The notes: generated by a model not told the origin, from the letters alone. A stretch of 16,461 nucleotides of DNA from Bacilli bacterium (GCA_900757295.1 CAAENH010000139.1:1-16461); one strand, 5' to 3'; shown: positions 7,054 through 14,456, counted from the first letter of the stretch. Translations and numbers: made by a program.

Positions 7054-8022
7054 TCCAACTTTCTGGTATACTTCTTTCATTTTTTCTTGAGCAATTTTAT
7101 TAACAATTTTAGCTCCATTATCTAGTATATCATCTAATTCTTTACTATTAATTAAATTATTATATTTAGTTTGAATTTGTAATATTTTTTCAACAACAGT
7201 GTCGGCAATTTCCTTTTTTAAACTACCGTAGTTATAGTCTTTAAAATGAGCTTCAGTTTCTTTAATATCTATATTTTTTAATGAAGAATATATTGTTAAC
7301 AAATTAGAAATACCTGGTTTATTTTCTGGATCATAATATACTTGGTTATCAGAGTCTGTTACAGCACTCATTATTTTTTTCCTTATTACATCTTCGCTAT
7401 CAAGTAAGAATATGTTACCTTTTACATTTTCAGAAGATTTACTCATTTTTTTAGTAGGATTTTGTAAATCCATGATTTTAGCTCCAGTTGTTGGTATCAT
7501 TGGATCAGGCATTTTAAAAGTATATGAATATTTGTTATTAAATCTGTTTGCTAAGTCTCTAGCTAGTTCAACATGTTGTTTCTGATCTATTCCTGTAGGA
7601 ACTAGTTCTGCATCATATAATAATATGTCTGCAGCCATTAAAATTGGGTAGGTAAATAAGCCTACTGGGACGTTACTAAACTTTTTAGATTTATCTTTAT
7701 ATTGGGTCATTCTAGAAGCTTCGCCCATATAAGTATTGCATTCTAATATCCATGCTAAATTTGTATGATATAAGTTTTCAGATTGTATATAAATTGTATT
7801 TTTTTTAGGATCAATTCCACATGCGATATAAAGCGCAACGTTTTTTCTAATTCTTTCATGTAGTAATTTTGAATCTTGAGGAACAGTTATTGCATGTAAA
7901 TCAGGTACAAAGATAAATGAATCGTATTCATCTTGGTATTTGATTGATTGGCTAATTCCTCCAATTAGGCTGCCTAAGGTTAATTCGCCGCTAGGTTGTA
8001 ATCCTGTTAACATTCTTTTCAT
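7042..8022 (-). CDS. trpS: Tryptophanyl-tRNA synthetase
   Basis: A 326-residue class Ic aminoacyl-tRNA synthetase that charges tRNA-Trp. The HIGH-equivalent appears as GLQPSGELTLGS (7-18, TLGS in place of HIGH, comparable to TIGN in Bacillus enzymes), and KMSKS is at 192-196. The tryptophan pocket residues Met129 and Asp132 (LMAADILLYDA) match the numbering of the Geobacillus enzyme as I recall it. Other conserved stretches are VPTGIDQKQHVELARDLA and DPMIPTTGAKIMDLQNPTKKMSKS. The ATG is preceded by AAGGTGAT. Its own promoter lies just upstream, and the 86-bp intergenic region is too short for a T-box leader. Its 3' end overlaps the DUF3603 gene on the opposite strand, leaving no room for a terminator between them. 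Confidence 0.97.
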   Translation of the reverse strand: MKRMLTGLQPSGELTLGSLIGGISQSIKYQDEYDSFIFVPDLHAITVPQDSKLLHERIRKNVALYIACGIDPKKNTIYIQSENLYHTNLAWILECNTYMGEASRMTQYKDKSKKFSNVPVGLFTYPILMAADILLYDAELVPTGIDQKQHVELARDLANRFNNKYSYTFKMPDPMIPTTGAKIMDLQNPTKKMSKSSENVKGNIFLLDSEDVIRKKIMSAVTDSDNQVYYDPENKPGISNLLTIYSSLKNIDIKETEAHFKDYNYGSLKKEIADTVVEKILQIQTKYNNLINSKELDDILDNGAKIVNKIAQEKMKEVYQKVGLGR

Positions 8023-8043
8023 AAGTTATCACCTTCGTTATTG

Positions 8044-8073
8044 ATTTTACCATATTATGCATATTTTTTTCAA
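8044..8073 (-). promoter_or_regulatory. Sigma-A promoter of trpS
   Basis: On the minus strand: TTGAAA (8068-8073), 18-bp spacer, TAAAAT (8044-8049) with an extended TGG just before it. The -10 ends 21 nt before the trpS ATG, giving a leader of about 14 nt that starts close to the Shine-Dalgarno. It is one of the two best promoter matches in the window. Confidence 0.7.
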
Positions 8074-8085
8074 TATAAGACAAAA

Positions 8086-8091
8086 TATAAT
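8086..8091 (+). promoter_or_regulatory. -10 box of the lipoprotein gene
   Basis: TATAAT lies 17 nt upstream of the lipoprotein ATG, with AAGGAGAG (8095-8102) between. No clear -35. It is divergent from the trpS promoter. Confidence 0.45.
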
Positions 8092-8108
8092 TAAAAGGAG
8101 AGAAAGCA

Positions 8109-8663
8109 ATGAAAAAAATATTGTTATGTTTAATTAGTATTTTTTGTTTAGTAGGATGTTCAATTGGTCCAGCAAATACGCCGAGCAAAGCTGTAGAAGA
8201 ATATTTGGATAGATATGTTCATAATGATGATTTAGTGATGAATGAATTAGATGAATATGTTATTGATAAGAATGATCTAAAAGATGAGGATAAGGATACA
8301 TATAAAGAAGTTTTAAAAAAACAATATAGTGATTTAAAATATGAGATAACTGATGAAAAATATGATGGAGATATAGCTAATGTAACAGTTAAGATAACAG
8401 TTTATGATTTGTATAAAGTTCAAAAAGACGCTGATGAATACTTAGCTAATCACAGTGATGAATTTAAAAATGCCGAAGGAAATTATGATTCCAATAAGTT
8501 TATGAAATATAAATTGAGTAAGATGAAGGATACTACGGAAACAATAGATTATACTTTAAATATAAAAACTATGAAGACTAATAATAAGTGGGAAGTTGAG
8601 CAATTAAGTAATGAAGAATTGCAAAAAATTCATGGTGTTTATAATTATGAAACTAACTCATAG
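8109..8663 (+). CDS. Secreted lipoprotein of unknown function
   Basis: A 184-residue protein with a lipoprotein signal peptide: MKK, a hydrophobic core, and the lipobox Leu-Val-Gly-Cys with Cys17 as the lipidated residue. The mature part is highly charged, with residues 25-60 (SKAVEEYLDRYVHNDDLVMNELDEY) followed by strands such as YEITDEKYDGDIANVTVKITVYDLYKV and a C-terminal NNKWEVEQLSNEELQKIHG. This layout resembles the NTF2-like DUF4878/DUF5105-type lipoproteins common in Firmicutes, but I cannot assign a family firmly. It should be anchored on the outer face of the membrane. The start follows AAGGAGAG at good spacing. It is a single-gene unit: its stop lies in the loop of a terminator hairpin. 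Confidence 0.8.
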   Translation: MKKILLCLISIFCLVGCSIGPANTPSKAVEEYLDRYVHNDDLVMNELDEYVIDKNDLKDEDKDTYKEVLKKQYSDLKYEITDEKYDGDIANVTVKITVYDLYKVQKDADEYLANHSDEFKNAEGNYDSNKFMKYKLSKMKDTTETIDYTLNIKTMKTNNKWEVEQLSNEELQKIHGVYNYETNS

Positions 8664-8676
8664 CAGTTGGTTTTTT
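8651..8676 (+). terminator. Intrinsic terminator overlapping the lipoprotein stop codon
   Basis: An 8-bp stem (8651-8658 with 8665-8672, one T-G wobble) with a 6-nt loop and a T6 tract (8671-8676). The TAG stop (8661-8663) is inside the loop, so the last sense codons encode the 5' arm. Confidence 0.7.
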
Positions 8677-8687
8677 ATATAATAATA

Positions 8688-8696
8688 TGTTAAAAT
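8688..8696 (+). promoter_or_regulatory. Extended -10 promoter of the small basic protein/DUF1292 pair
   Basis: TGTTAAAAT (extended -10, TGn plus TAAAAT) ends 21 nt before the ATG at 8718. A TTGGTT 18 bp upstream of the hexamer could serve as a weak -35, overlapping the preceding terminator. Confidence 0.5.
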
Positions 8697-8717
8697 GTTT
8701 TTGGAGTTGATATATTA

Positions 8718-8939
8718 ATGTTTGATTTAAATGATAAAGTAAATGATACAATAAATGACATGAAAGGTATTTTTAATACTTCTGATAATAAAGATGTACA
8801 AAGAGCAATGAAACCTATTAAAAATGGTGTTAATTTTGCTGGAAAGACAGTTACAAAAGCTTCTAAACATGTGCAGAAAAAATTATATGAAGCTATTAAA
8901 AAAGGATTAAAGAATTGCAAGGAAGGATTAAAACGTTAA
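8718..8939 (+). CDS. Small basic protein of unknown function
   Basis: A 73-residue soluble protein with no signal peptide or membrane helix. The first third is acidic/polar (MFDLNDKVNDTINDMKGIF); the rest is strongly basic and likely helical (AGKTVTKASKHVQKKLYEAI and on to GLKNCKEGLKR). I do not recognise a family; nucleic-acid or membrane-surface binding is possible from the charge alone. GGAG (8703-8706) precedes the ATG by 11 nt. It has its own extended -10, and its stop overlaps the next start as TAATG, so it is coupled to the DUF1292 gene. Confidence 0.65.
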   Translation: MFDLNDKVNDTINDMKGIFNTSDNKDVQRAMKPIKNGVNFAGKTVTKASKHVQKKLYEAIKKGLKNCKEGLKR

Positions 8940-9199
8940 TGAGTGATAATGAAATGATTATAACAGATAACAATGGAATTAGCACAAAATTAAATGTTTT
9001 GTCTTTTATTGATGATCCTTTAAAGGAAGAGACGTATGTAATTTATACTGATGGTAGTATGGATGTAAATAATGAGCTAAATATTTTTGCTTCTTTAATT
9101 GTTACAGACGGCGATAATGTGATTTTAGAAAATGTATTAGATGAAGATTTAGATTTTATTAATGAAGAAATTTCTAAAATAACAAATAAAAAACAATGA
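8939..9199 (+). CDS. DUF1292 (YrzB-like) protein
   Basis: An 86-residue acidic protein of the DUF1292 family: a short beta-rich core with MIITDNNGISTKLNVLSFID, then EETYVIYTD, then the typical NIFASLIVTDGDNVILENVLDEDLDFINEEI end. In Bacillus the family member YrzB sits with yrzL and yrrK (ruvX); its function is unknown. The ATG at 8939 overlaps the upstream stop (TAATG) and has GGAAGG (8921-8926) upstream; the frame is also open to an ATG at 8915 inside the preceding gene, which I consider unused. It abuts the GH25 gene with no intergenic base: both stop codons lie in the shared terminator. Confidence 0.8.
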   Translation: MSDNEMIITDNNGISTKLNVLSFIDDPLKEETYVIYTDGSMDVNNELNIFASLIVTDGDNVILENVLDEDLDFINEEISKITNKKQ

Positions 9200-9219
9200 T
9201 TATTCTGAATCATTGTTTT
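9190..9219. terminator. Bidirectional terminator containing both convergent stop codons
   Basis: A perfect 12-bp stem (9190-9201 with 9208-9219) and a 6-nt loop. The arms start with A4 and end with T4, so it can work in both directions. The DUF1292 stop (9197-9199) and the GH25 stop (9200-9202, minus) are adjacent and lie within the 5' arm and loop edge. Confidence 0.85.
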
Positions 9220-10507
9220 CATTTGGATCAATTATTTCTTCAACAAAAAGTTTTAAATTTTCAGTTTTGACATAAATAATTTTATTATTATATTTTAATT
9301 TTGACCATACATTATCATTAGATATACCTATACGTTCTATTTTAGTATCTTTTTCAATATTTCCATTGGTATCTTTATTATAATCTTCATAAAAAGGAGT
9401 ATTAGTTATTGTTAATACAGTATCAGTTTGATCTTTAAATGTTATTGTTGGTTTTTCTTCATCTTTTTTCGTATCTGAAGTGGTAGTATTTTCTTTTATT
9501 GGTTCTTCTTTTTTTGCTGGAGCTTCGGTACTGTATTTAAAATAGGCAATGTTCATATCGACGTAACCAGAAATTCCTGGAACACTTCCTTTAGAAGTGT
9601 ATTGCCATATATGATATTTTCCTTTATAATCCGTTTGTGAAGTATAATGTGCTAACCAAAATTTACAGCCTGTTATTCTTGAAGTTTCCCATCTTTGATT
9701 GTAAGCATTTTTACTGGCATACATCATTGGAGTATACCCTGAAGATCTAATATAACTTAAGAAAGCATTAGCATTATTTGTGATATCTTTTGCTGTTAAT
9801 CCTTGAAGTCTACCAAGGCCAAAACTTTCGAAGTCGTATGCAACGGGGTAAGTTATTCTATACTTACTAATTACATTTACTACCCATCTGGCTTCTTCTC
9901 TTGCTTCGCTTTCATTAATTGCGGCAGAGAAGAAATATATTCCTACTTTAATTCCATTTTTTAAAGCTCCACTAATATTTTGTTCAAAGTAGGGGTCCAT
10001 AAGAATTTCACCACTACCATATCCGCGATATCCACATCTTATAATAGCAAATTCAACGCCGCTTTCTTTAACTTTTTTCCAATCAATATTTTTTTGATAT
10101 TTAGAAACATCTATACCAACTGATGTACCATCAGTTTCATATAAACTAATTGCATCATAAATACTTGATAAGTTAGCGTTTGACATTGATGAATCAGTAT
10201 ATTTTTTTTCACCATCTTCTTTATCATTCATAGTACCTTTTTTGATTACAATTGGTTTTTCTTCTTCTTTTTTTTCTTCTTGAGTTTGTGTTATACTACT
10301 TGAATTATATACAGTTAAAAACTTTGTTGAGTTTTCATAAACTACTGTTTTATTAACTTTTTTCTTATTAATATACATAATAGCAGAAACTGATGCTAAG
10401 TTTAAAATTACTACAAATGCCAATATTAATAATATAATTTGTAAACGATGTTGATAAACATTATGCTTTAGCTTTTCAATCATTTTTTTATTTATTACTC
10501 TATCCAT
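9200..10507 (-). CDS. Membrane-anchored GH25 lysozyme-type muramidase
   Basis: About 435 residues. A short cytoplasmic basic region is followed by one membrane helix (about 24-46), a low-complexity Lys/Glu/Ser linker (50-125) and a GH25 domain (about 129-325) with GIDVSKYQ (Asp133), RCGYRGYGSGEI, GIYFFSAA and YPVAYDFESF (Asp225 and the catalytic Glu227), then WQYTSKGSVPGISGYVDMN. A Lys/Glu/Thr linker leads to a C-terminal domain (about 360-425) resembling a bacterial SH3 fold. GH25 enzymes cleave the MurNAc-GlcNAc bond of peptidoglycan; this one should face outside. I use ATG 10507, with AAGTGG 5 nt upstream; GTG 10516 would add three residues. It lies 39 bp downstream of the carboxypeptidase gene on the same strand, probably one operon. 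Confidence 0.9.
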   Translation of the reverse strand: MDRVINKKMIEKLKHNVYQHRLQIILLILAFVVILNLASVSAIMYINKKKVNKTVVYENSTKFLTVYNSSSITQTQEEKKEEEKPIVIKKGTMNDKEDGEKKYTDSSMSNANLSSIYDAISLYETDGTSVGIDVSKYQKNIDWKKVKESGVEFAIIRCGYRGYGSGEILMDPYFEQNISGALKNGIKVGIYFFSAAINESEAREEARWVVNVISKYRITYPVAYDFESFGLGRLQGLTAKDITNNANAFLSYIRSSGYTPMMYASKNAYNQRWETSRITGCKFWLAHYTSQTDYKGKYHIWQYTSKGSVPGISGYVDMNIAYFKYSTEAPAKKEEPIKENTTTSDTKKDEEKPTITFKDQTDTVLTITNTPFYEDYNKDTNGNIEKDTKIERIGISNDNVWSKLKYNNKIIYVKTENLKLFVEEIIDPNENNDSE

Positions 10508-10546
10508 TACAACCACTTCTTTACTTTAATATACTATCATATTGTC

Positions 10547-11623
10547 CTAAGAAAACCAAGATTTTATTTTAGAAAATATGTTTTTCTTTTGTTTAATATT
10601 TTTCTTTTCTTTTTCTAAATAAATATTTTCTTTAGCTATTTCTTTATTATTTAATGTAATGCTTAAATAACCAACTTGATTATTATTGGAAAACTTTTGC
10701 TGTTTATTTAAATTTATATTTATTTTGATATTTTTCTTTTCTTTTTTAGTTAGGAGAACTTTAATATCATTTTTAATTATTAAATTCTTTTTAAAGATTT
10801 TATTTTTTATTTTATATTTTTTATGATCGATTATTTTAACAAGATCATATTTTTTGAAGTATTCTTCGTATAATTTTTTATGATTGTTAAAATCATTGGG
10901 ATCATTTAAAGTGACTACAATTAATTTTTTATGGTCTTTGCTAGCACTACTAACTAATGTTCTTCTGGCTTTTTTGGTAAAACCAGTTTTTCCGCCAGTA
11001 GTATATTGATAAGTATTTAATAATTTGTTCTTATTTTTCCAAACATAAGTTTTTTTATTTGTTTTAACAGTATAAGATTTTGTTTTGGTAATATTGGCAA
11101 ATTCTTTATTATTCATCGCATTAGCCATTAATATTGCCATATCATAAGCAGTTGATGTATTACCGTTTCCATCGTCTTCTTCTAATCCATGTGGATTAAA
11201 AAATATTGTATTTTTCATACCTAATTCTAAAGCTTTTTGATTCATTAGTTTAACAAATTCTTTTTCATTTTTACAAACATTATTAGCAATAACTAGTGCT
11301 GCATCATTACCACTTCTTAACATAAGTCCATATAGCAAATCTTTAATTGTAAGTTTTTCTCCAATTTCAATATAAATTGCTGAGCCATATGCTTTTAAAA
11401 CAGAATCATCTACTTTTATGGTTTTATTTATATCACTATTTTCAATTGCAACTAGAGCTGTCATAATTTTTGTGGTACTAGCTATTAATTTAGGTTCGTA
11501 AGCATTTTTAGAATATAATACTCTTTTAGAGTCTTGATCTATAACTATTGCACTTGCTGCTGAAAGAGCAAAAACTTTATAAGGTATTATTAAAATTAAT
11601 AAAAGAAAACATATTTTTTTCAA
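10547..11623 (-). CDS. dacB: D-alanyl-D-alanine carboxypeptidase (DacB/DacF type)
   Basis: A 358-residue low-molecular-weight penicillin-binding protein with an N-terminal signal peptide (to about residue 19, ending VFA) and all three active-site motifs: Ser49-Thr-Thr-Lys52, Ser104-Gly-Asn106 and Lys212-Thr-Gly214. The C-terminal part is Lys/Asn-rich, with a basic tail (FSKIKSWFS) that probably acts as an amphipathic membrane anchor. The enzyme removes the terminal D-Ala of peptidoglycan stem peptides. Because spmA-spmB-rluB lie next to it, as in the B. subtilis dacB-spmA-spmB-rluB cluster, the spore-cortex enzyme DacB is the best guess, though sequence alone does not separate DacB from DacF/DacA. 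It starts with TTG at 11623, supported by GGTGA 6 nt upstream and the signal peptide. It is divergent from spmA; GH25 follows downstream. Confidence 0.9.
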   Translation of the reverse strand: MKKICFLLLILIIPYKVFALSAASAIVIDQDSKRVLYSKNAYEPKLIASTTKIMTALVAIENSDINKTIKVDDSVLKAYGSAIYIEIGEKLTIKDLLYGLMLRSGNDAALVIANNVCKNEKEFVKLMNQKALELGMKNTIFFNPHGLEEDDGNGNTSTAYDMAILMANAMNNKEFANITKTKSYTVKTNKKTYVWKNKNKLLNTYQYTTGGKTGFTKKARRTLVSSASKDHKKLIVVTLNDPNDFNNHKKLYEEYFKKYDLVKIIDHKKYKIKNKIFKKNLIIKNDIKVLLTKKEKKNIKININLNKQQKFSNNNQVGYLSITLNNKEIAKENIYLEKEKKNIKQKKNIFSKIKSWFS

Positions 11624-11694
11624 AGCAAATCACCATTATAAATATATCTATTATTTTTTTAAATATGATTGTTTAAGGACTAAATTTTAAGATT

Positions 11695-11706
11695 TGATAA
11701 TATAAT
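11695..11706 (+). promoter_or_regulatory. -10 region of the spmA operon
   Basis: TGATAATATAAT offers an extended -10 (TGA plus TAATAT, 11695-11703) and an overlapping TATAAT (11701-11706), ending 16-19 nt before the spmA ATG, with AGGGTG between. The B. subtilis operon uses sporulation sigma-E; I cannot distinguish a sigma-A from a sigma-E promoter here. Confidence 0.45.
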
Positions 11707-11722
11707 TTTTTAGGGTGTTGTT

Positions 11723-12301
11723 ATGGTTAATATTATTTGGGGAGTATTAATTTTAGCAGGGATTATTTATGGCTTTTTTTCAGGGAATATGAATGCAATA
11801 AATAATGAGATAATTTCTTCTGGTAAAAAAGCATTAGATATGATTTTAGAAATGTTACCCATTTTAGTAATATGGATGGGATTGATGAAGATTGCTGAAG
11901 ATAGTGGTTTATTAAAAAAGATTAGTAATTTCTTTTATCCTATTTTGAGTAAGTTATTTCCGTCACTTCCTAAAGAAAATAAAGCATTGGGATATATTGC
12001 AAGTAATATTGCTGTAAATATGATGGGATTAGGATCAGCAGCGACGCCTTTTGGGTTAAAGGCTATGAAAGAAATGCAAGATATTAACCCTGATAAGAGT
12101 AGAGCAAGTGATGCAATGATTACTTTTTTAGTTTTAAATACCAGTGGTGTTACTATAATTCCAACAACAGTAATTTCTTTAAGAATGTTAAATCATAGTG
12201 CCAATCCAACCGAAATAATTTTACCGGCAATTTTAGCAACTTTATGTGCTTCTATTGGTGGGTTGACTTTGGATTATTTAATAAGGAGAAAAAATAGATG
12301 A
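11723..12301 (+). CDS. spmA: Spore maturation protein A
   Basis: A 192-residue integral membrane protein of the SpmA/nucleoside-recognition (Gate) family. It shows family features such as SSGKKALDMILEMLPILVIWMG, PSLPKENKALGYIASN, NMMGLGSAATPFGLKAMKEM and VLNTSGVTIIPTTVISLR. SpmA and SpmB are required for dehydration of the spore core in B. subtilis, and loss gives spores of reduced heat resistance. Length matches the family (about 190-200). The ATG follows AGGGTG. It overlaps spmB by ATGA (12298-12301). Presence of both genes argues that this organism makes spores, or descends recently from a spore-former. Confidence 0.95.
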   Translation: MVNIIWGVLILAGIIYGFFSGNMNAINNEIISSGKKALDMILEMLPILVIWMGLMKIAEDSGLLKKISNFFYPILSKLFPSLPKENKALGYIASNIAVNMMGLGSAATPFGLKAMKEMQDINPDKSRASDAMITFLVLNTSGVTIIPTTVISLRMLNHSANPTEIILPAILATLCASIGGLTLDYLIRRKNR

Positions 12302-12816
12302 ATAAGATATCAATTTTTATTATTCCTTTTTTAGTTTTGATTATTATTTTTTATGGTTATAAGAAAAAGATCAATATTTATGATTCATTTTTGAATGGGG
12401 CCAAGGAAGGACTTATTAGTACTTTTAATATTTTTCCGTCTTTAATTGCGATGGTATTTGCTATAAATATTTTTTTAAAAAGTAATTTTATTGAATTTGC
12501 TTTAGGCTTTTTGAATCCTTTTTTTAAATTTTTAAATGTTCCTTTAGAAATTTTACCAATGGCATTACTTAGACCAATATCTGGTTCTTCTACTTTAGTT
12601 GTAATGAATAATTTATTTTCGGTTTATGGACCTGATTCTTTAATAGGGCGACTTGCATCTATTATTCAAGGATGTACTGATACTACTTTTTATGTTATGA
12701 GTCTTTATTTTGGAAGTGTTAAAATTATTAAAACTCGCTATGCTTTAAAGGTTGGTTTATTTGCAGATTTTTGTGGTATTGTAGCTTCAATTATTATTGT
12801 TAGATTGTTCTTTTAA
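12298..12816 (+). CDS. spmB: Spore maturation protein B
   Basis: A 172-residue membrane protein, the partner of SpmA in spore core dehydration. Recognisable segments are GAKEGLISTFNIFPSLIAMVFAI, then LLRPISGSSTLVVMNNLF, and GPDSLIGRLASIIQGCTDTTFYVMSLYFGSV, which is the family signature (the TxxVxxxYFGSV-type ending of the Gate domain). Length is normal. Its start overlaps the spmA stop and uses AAGGAG (12283-12288) inside spmA. It is followed after 28 bp by rluB, as in B. subtilis. Confidence 0.95.
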   Translation: MNKISIFIIPFLVLIIIFYGYKKKINIYDSFLNGAKEGLISTFNIFPSLIAMVFAINIFLKSNFIEFALGFLNPFFKFLNVPLEILPMALLRPISGSSTLVVMNNLFSVYGPDSLIGRLASIIQGCTDTTFYVMSLYFGSVKIIKTRYALKVGLFADFCGIVASIIIVRLFF

Positions 12817-12825
12817 TGATATAGT
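12817..12825 (+). promoter_or_regulatory. Extended -10 promoter candidate for rluB
   Basis: TGATATAGT (TGn plus TATAGT) begins directly after the spmB stop and ends 19 nt before the rluB ATG, with TAGGTGA between. It would let a housekeeping rRNA-modifying gene be expressed independently of the sporulation genes upstream. Confidence 0.45.
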
Positions 12826-12844
12826 ATTTATGTAGGTGAATTAA

Positions 12845-13552
12845 ATGGAAAGATTACAAAAAGTTATAGCAAATTATGGTTATTGTTCTAGAAGAAAAGC
12901 CGAAGAATTAATTAAAAATAAGAAGGTATATGTTAATGGAAAGTTAATAACTGAAATGGGTGTTAAAGTTTCATTAAATGATGATATCGTTGTTAATAAT
13001 ATTCATTTGAAACAACAGAAAAAAGTTTATTATTTGTTAAACAAACCCCGAGGAATTATATGCAGCGCTCATGATGATAAGGGAAGAAAAACTGTTGTTG
13101 ACTTAATAAAAACTAATCTTAGAATATATCCTATAGGAAGGTTAGATTATGATACCACCGGACTTATTTTACTAACAAATGATGGAGAATTATCTCAGAA
13201 ATTGATGCATCCTAAAAATAATATAGAAAAGTTATATGTAGCTAAGTTAAATAAAATTATTAGAATGGAAGATTATTATAAAATAAAGAAAGGCCTTGAA
13301 ATAGAAGGAAGAAAAGTCTTTCCTACAAAGTTAAAAATAAGAAGTAAAGATAAAGAAAAAGATACTTGTATAATTGATATTGGTATTATTGAAGGGCGTA
13401 ACCATATTGTAAAAAAAATCTTTTTATCTTTAGGATATGATGTTGTTAAATTAAAAAGAGAGAGTTATGATTTTTTAACATTAGGTAATTTAAAATCTGG
13501 GGAATATAGAGAACTTAGTATTAAAGAGGTTCATAAATTATATAGTAAATAA
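12845..13552 (+). CDS. rluB: Ribosomal large-subunit pseudouridine synthase RluB
   Basis: A 235-residue RsuA/RluB-family pseudouridine synthase. An N-terminal S4 RNA-binding domain (MERLQKVIANYGYCSRRKAEELI and following, about 1-55) precedes the catalytic domain, with LLNKPRGIICSAHDDKGRKTVVDLI and the active-site GRLDYDTTGLILLTNDG, where Asp101 is the nucleophile. A later EGRNHIVKKIFLSLGYDVVKLKRESY closes the fold. RluB isomerises a uridine in helix 89 of 23S rRNA in relatives; RluE/RluF/RsuA specificity cannot be excluded from sequence, but the spmB-rluB gene order of B. subtilis favours RluB. Start after AGGTGA. A strong terminator follows immediately. Confidence 0.93.
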   Translation: MERLQKVIANYGYCSRRKAEELIKNKKVYVNGKLITEMGVKVSLNDDIVVNNIHLKQQKKVYYLLNKPRGIICSAHDDKGRKTVVDLIKTNLRIYPIGRLDYDTTGLILLTNDGELSQKLMHPKNNIEKLYVAKLNKIIRMEDYYKIKKGLEIEGRKVFPTKLKIRSKDKEKDTCIIDIGIIEGRNHIVKKIFLSLGYDVVKLKRESYDFLTLGNLKSGEYRELSIKEVHKLYSK

Positions 13553-13573
13553 ACACTTATAGTGTTTTTTTTT
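13551..13573 (+). terminator. Intrinsic terminator after rluB
   Basis: AAACACT-TAT-AGTGTTT hairpin (13551-13567) followed by a T-rich run to 13573; it overlaps the last two bases of the rluB stop codon. Confidence 0.85.
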
Positions 13574-13582
13574 AATTTATTT

Positions 13583-13591
13583 TGATATAAT
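13583..13591 (+). promoter_or_regulatory. Extended -10 promoter of the zinc-ribbon gene
   Basis: TGATATAAT (TGn plus consensus TATAAT) ends 25 nt before the start codon. No obvious -35; extended -10 promoters can work without one. Confidence 0.55.
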
Positions 13592-13616
13592 CAAAAGAGA
13601 ATAGAGGTTATATGGG

Positions 13617-14420
13617 ATGTATTGTACTAATTGTGGTGCAAAAGTAGAAAACGGGATTTCTTTTTGTAAAAATTGTGGGGAACCGGTTAATCCAAATAAT
13701 TTAAACAATAATACTAGTAGCACTCAAAACTATGGTAATAATCAGTCAATGAATCAAAATTATTATAACAAAATGAATCAAACTAATTCTTATAAAAGAC
13801 AAAACAATAATGATGGTAAAATAGTACTTATTGTTGTTATAGCAGTAGTTGCTTTTCTTGGGTTAATTTTATTTGGGGCTTATGCATGGCCAAAAATTAA
13901 GGATAAACTTGATAATAATGTTGCGGAAGCTAAAAGTGTTTTTAGTACATACAAAGTTACTTATTCTGGTTATACATTTAGTATTCCTGTAGATATGGAA
14001 TATGATACTTCTAATGAAAGGCTAGATTTAGTTAATAAGGATCAAACTAAAGTTATATCTATTGGATTAGCTGATATAAATTTTGATGTTTATACCCAAA
14101 ATTTAGAAGAATTTAAAAACAAACTTCGTTCAACCGGTTATAATATTCAAAATAGTGAGCTAAAGAATATAAATGGTAAACAATATTTAGTTATTGAAGG
14201 AATATTGAATGGCGATTATGTTATAGTAGCGTTAACATCATTTGATTTATCAAAGACTGCTGTTGCTAATGTGGCAACAGCATCAAATTATGATTATGAT
14301 TTGTTAAATACAGCAGCTACAATTTTAGCTAGTGGGACACAAGCTACTACTAACAGTATAAAAGTAGGAAATGGTCAAAATAGTACATTTGATATAGTTA
14401 AAAATTTTCAACAACAATAA
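13617..14420 (+). CDS. Zinc-ribbon membrane protein of unknown function
   Basis: A 267-residue protein with an N-terminal zinc ribbon (Cys3-x2-Cys6 and Cys17-x2-Cys20, MYCTNCGAKVENGISFCKNCG), an Asn/Gln/Tyr-rich linker (about 25-65), one membrane helix (about 69-90) and a C-terminal domain (about 105-265). That domain begins with TYKVTYSGYTFSIPVDMEYD and looks like a small alpha/beta exported domain. The ribbon would be cytoplasmic and the rest outside. Zinc ribbon plus membrane helix plus extracellular domain is common among uncharacterised Firmicutes proteins; function unknown. The start is ATG 13617, because the ATG at 13612 is out of frame with the ribbon; GAGG lies at 13604-13607. The gene stands alone between two terminators. 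Confidence 0.8.
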   Translation: MYCTNCGAKVENGISFCKNCGEPVNPNNLNNNTSSTQNYGNNQSMNQNYYNKMNQTNSYKRQNNNDGKIVLIVVIAVVAFLGLILFGAYAWPKIKDKLDNNVAEAKSVFSTYKVTYSGYTFSIPVDMEYDTSNERLDLVNKDQTKVISIGLADINFDVYTQNLEEFKNKLRSTGYNIQNSELKNINGKQYLVIEGILNGDYVIVALTSFDLSKTAVANVATASNYDYDLLNTAATILASGTQATTNSIKVGNGQNSTFDIVKNFQQQ

Positions 14421-14423
14421 TAA

Positions 14424-14456
14424 AAGTTGCTTAAATTAAGCAACTTCATTTTTTTT
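14424..14456. terminator. Bidirectional terminator between zinc-ribbon and ferredoxin genes
   Basis: A perfect 10-bp stem (14424-14433 with 14437-14446), a 3-nt loop and a T8 tract (14449-14456). The minus-strand ferredoxin stop (14436-14438) lies in the loop and 3' arm, so the last ferredoxin codons form part of the hairpin. Confidence 0.8.

Noticed and set aside
8023..8108. Possible T-box riboswitch upstream of trpS
   Set aside because: The gap to the divergent gene is 86 bp and holds a sigma-A promoter ending 21 nt before the ATG; there is no room for a specifier stem and antiterminator.
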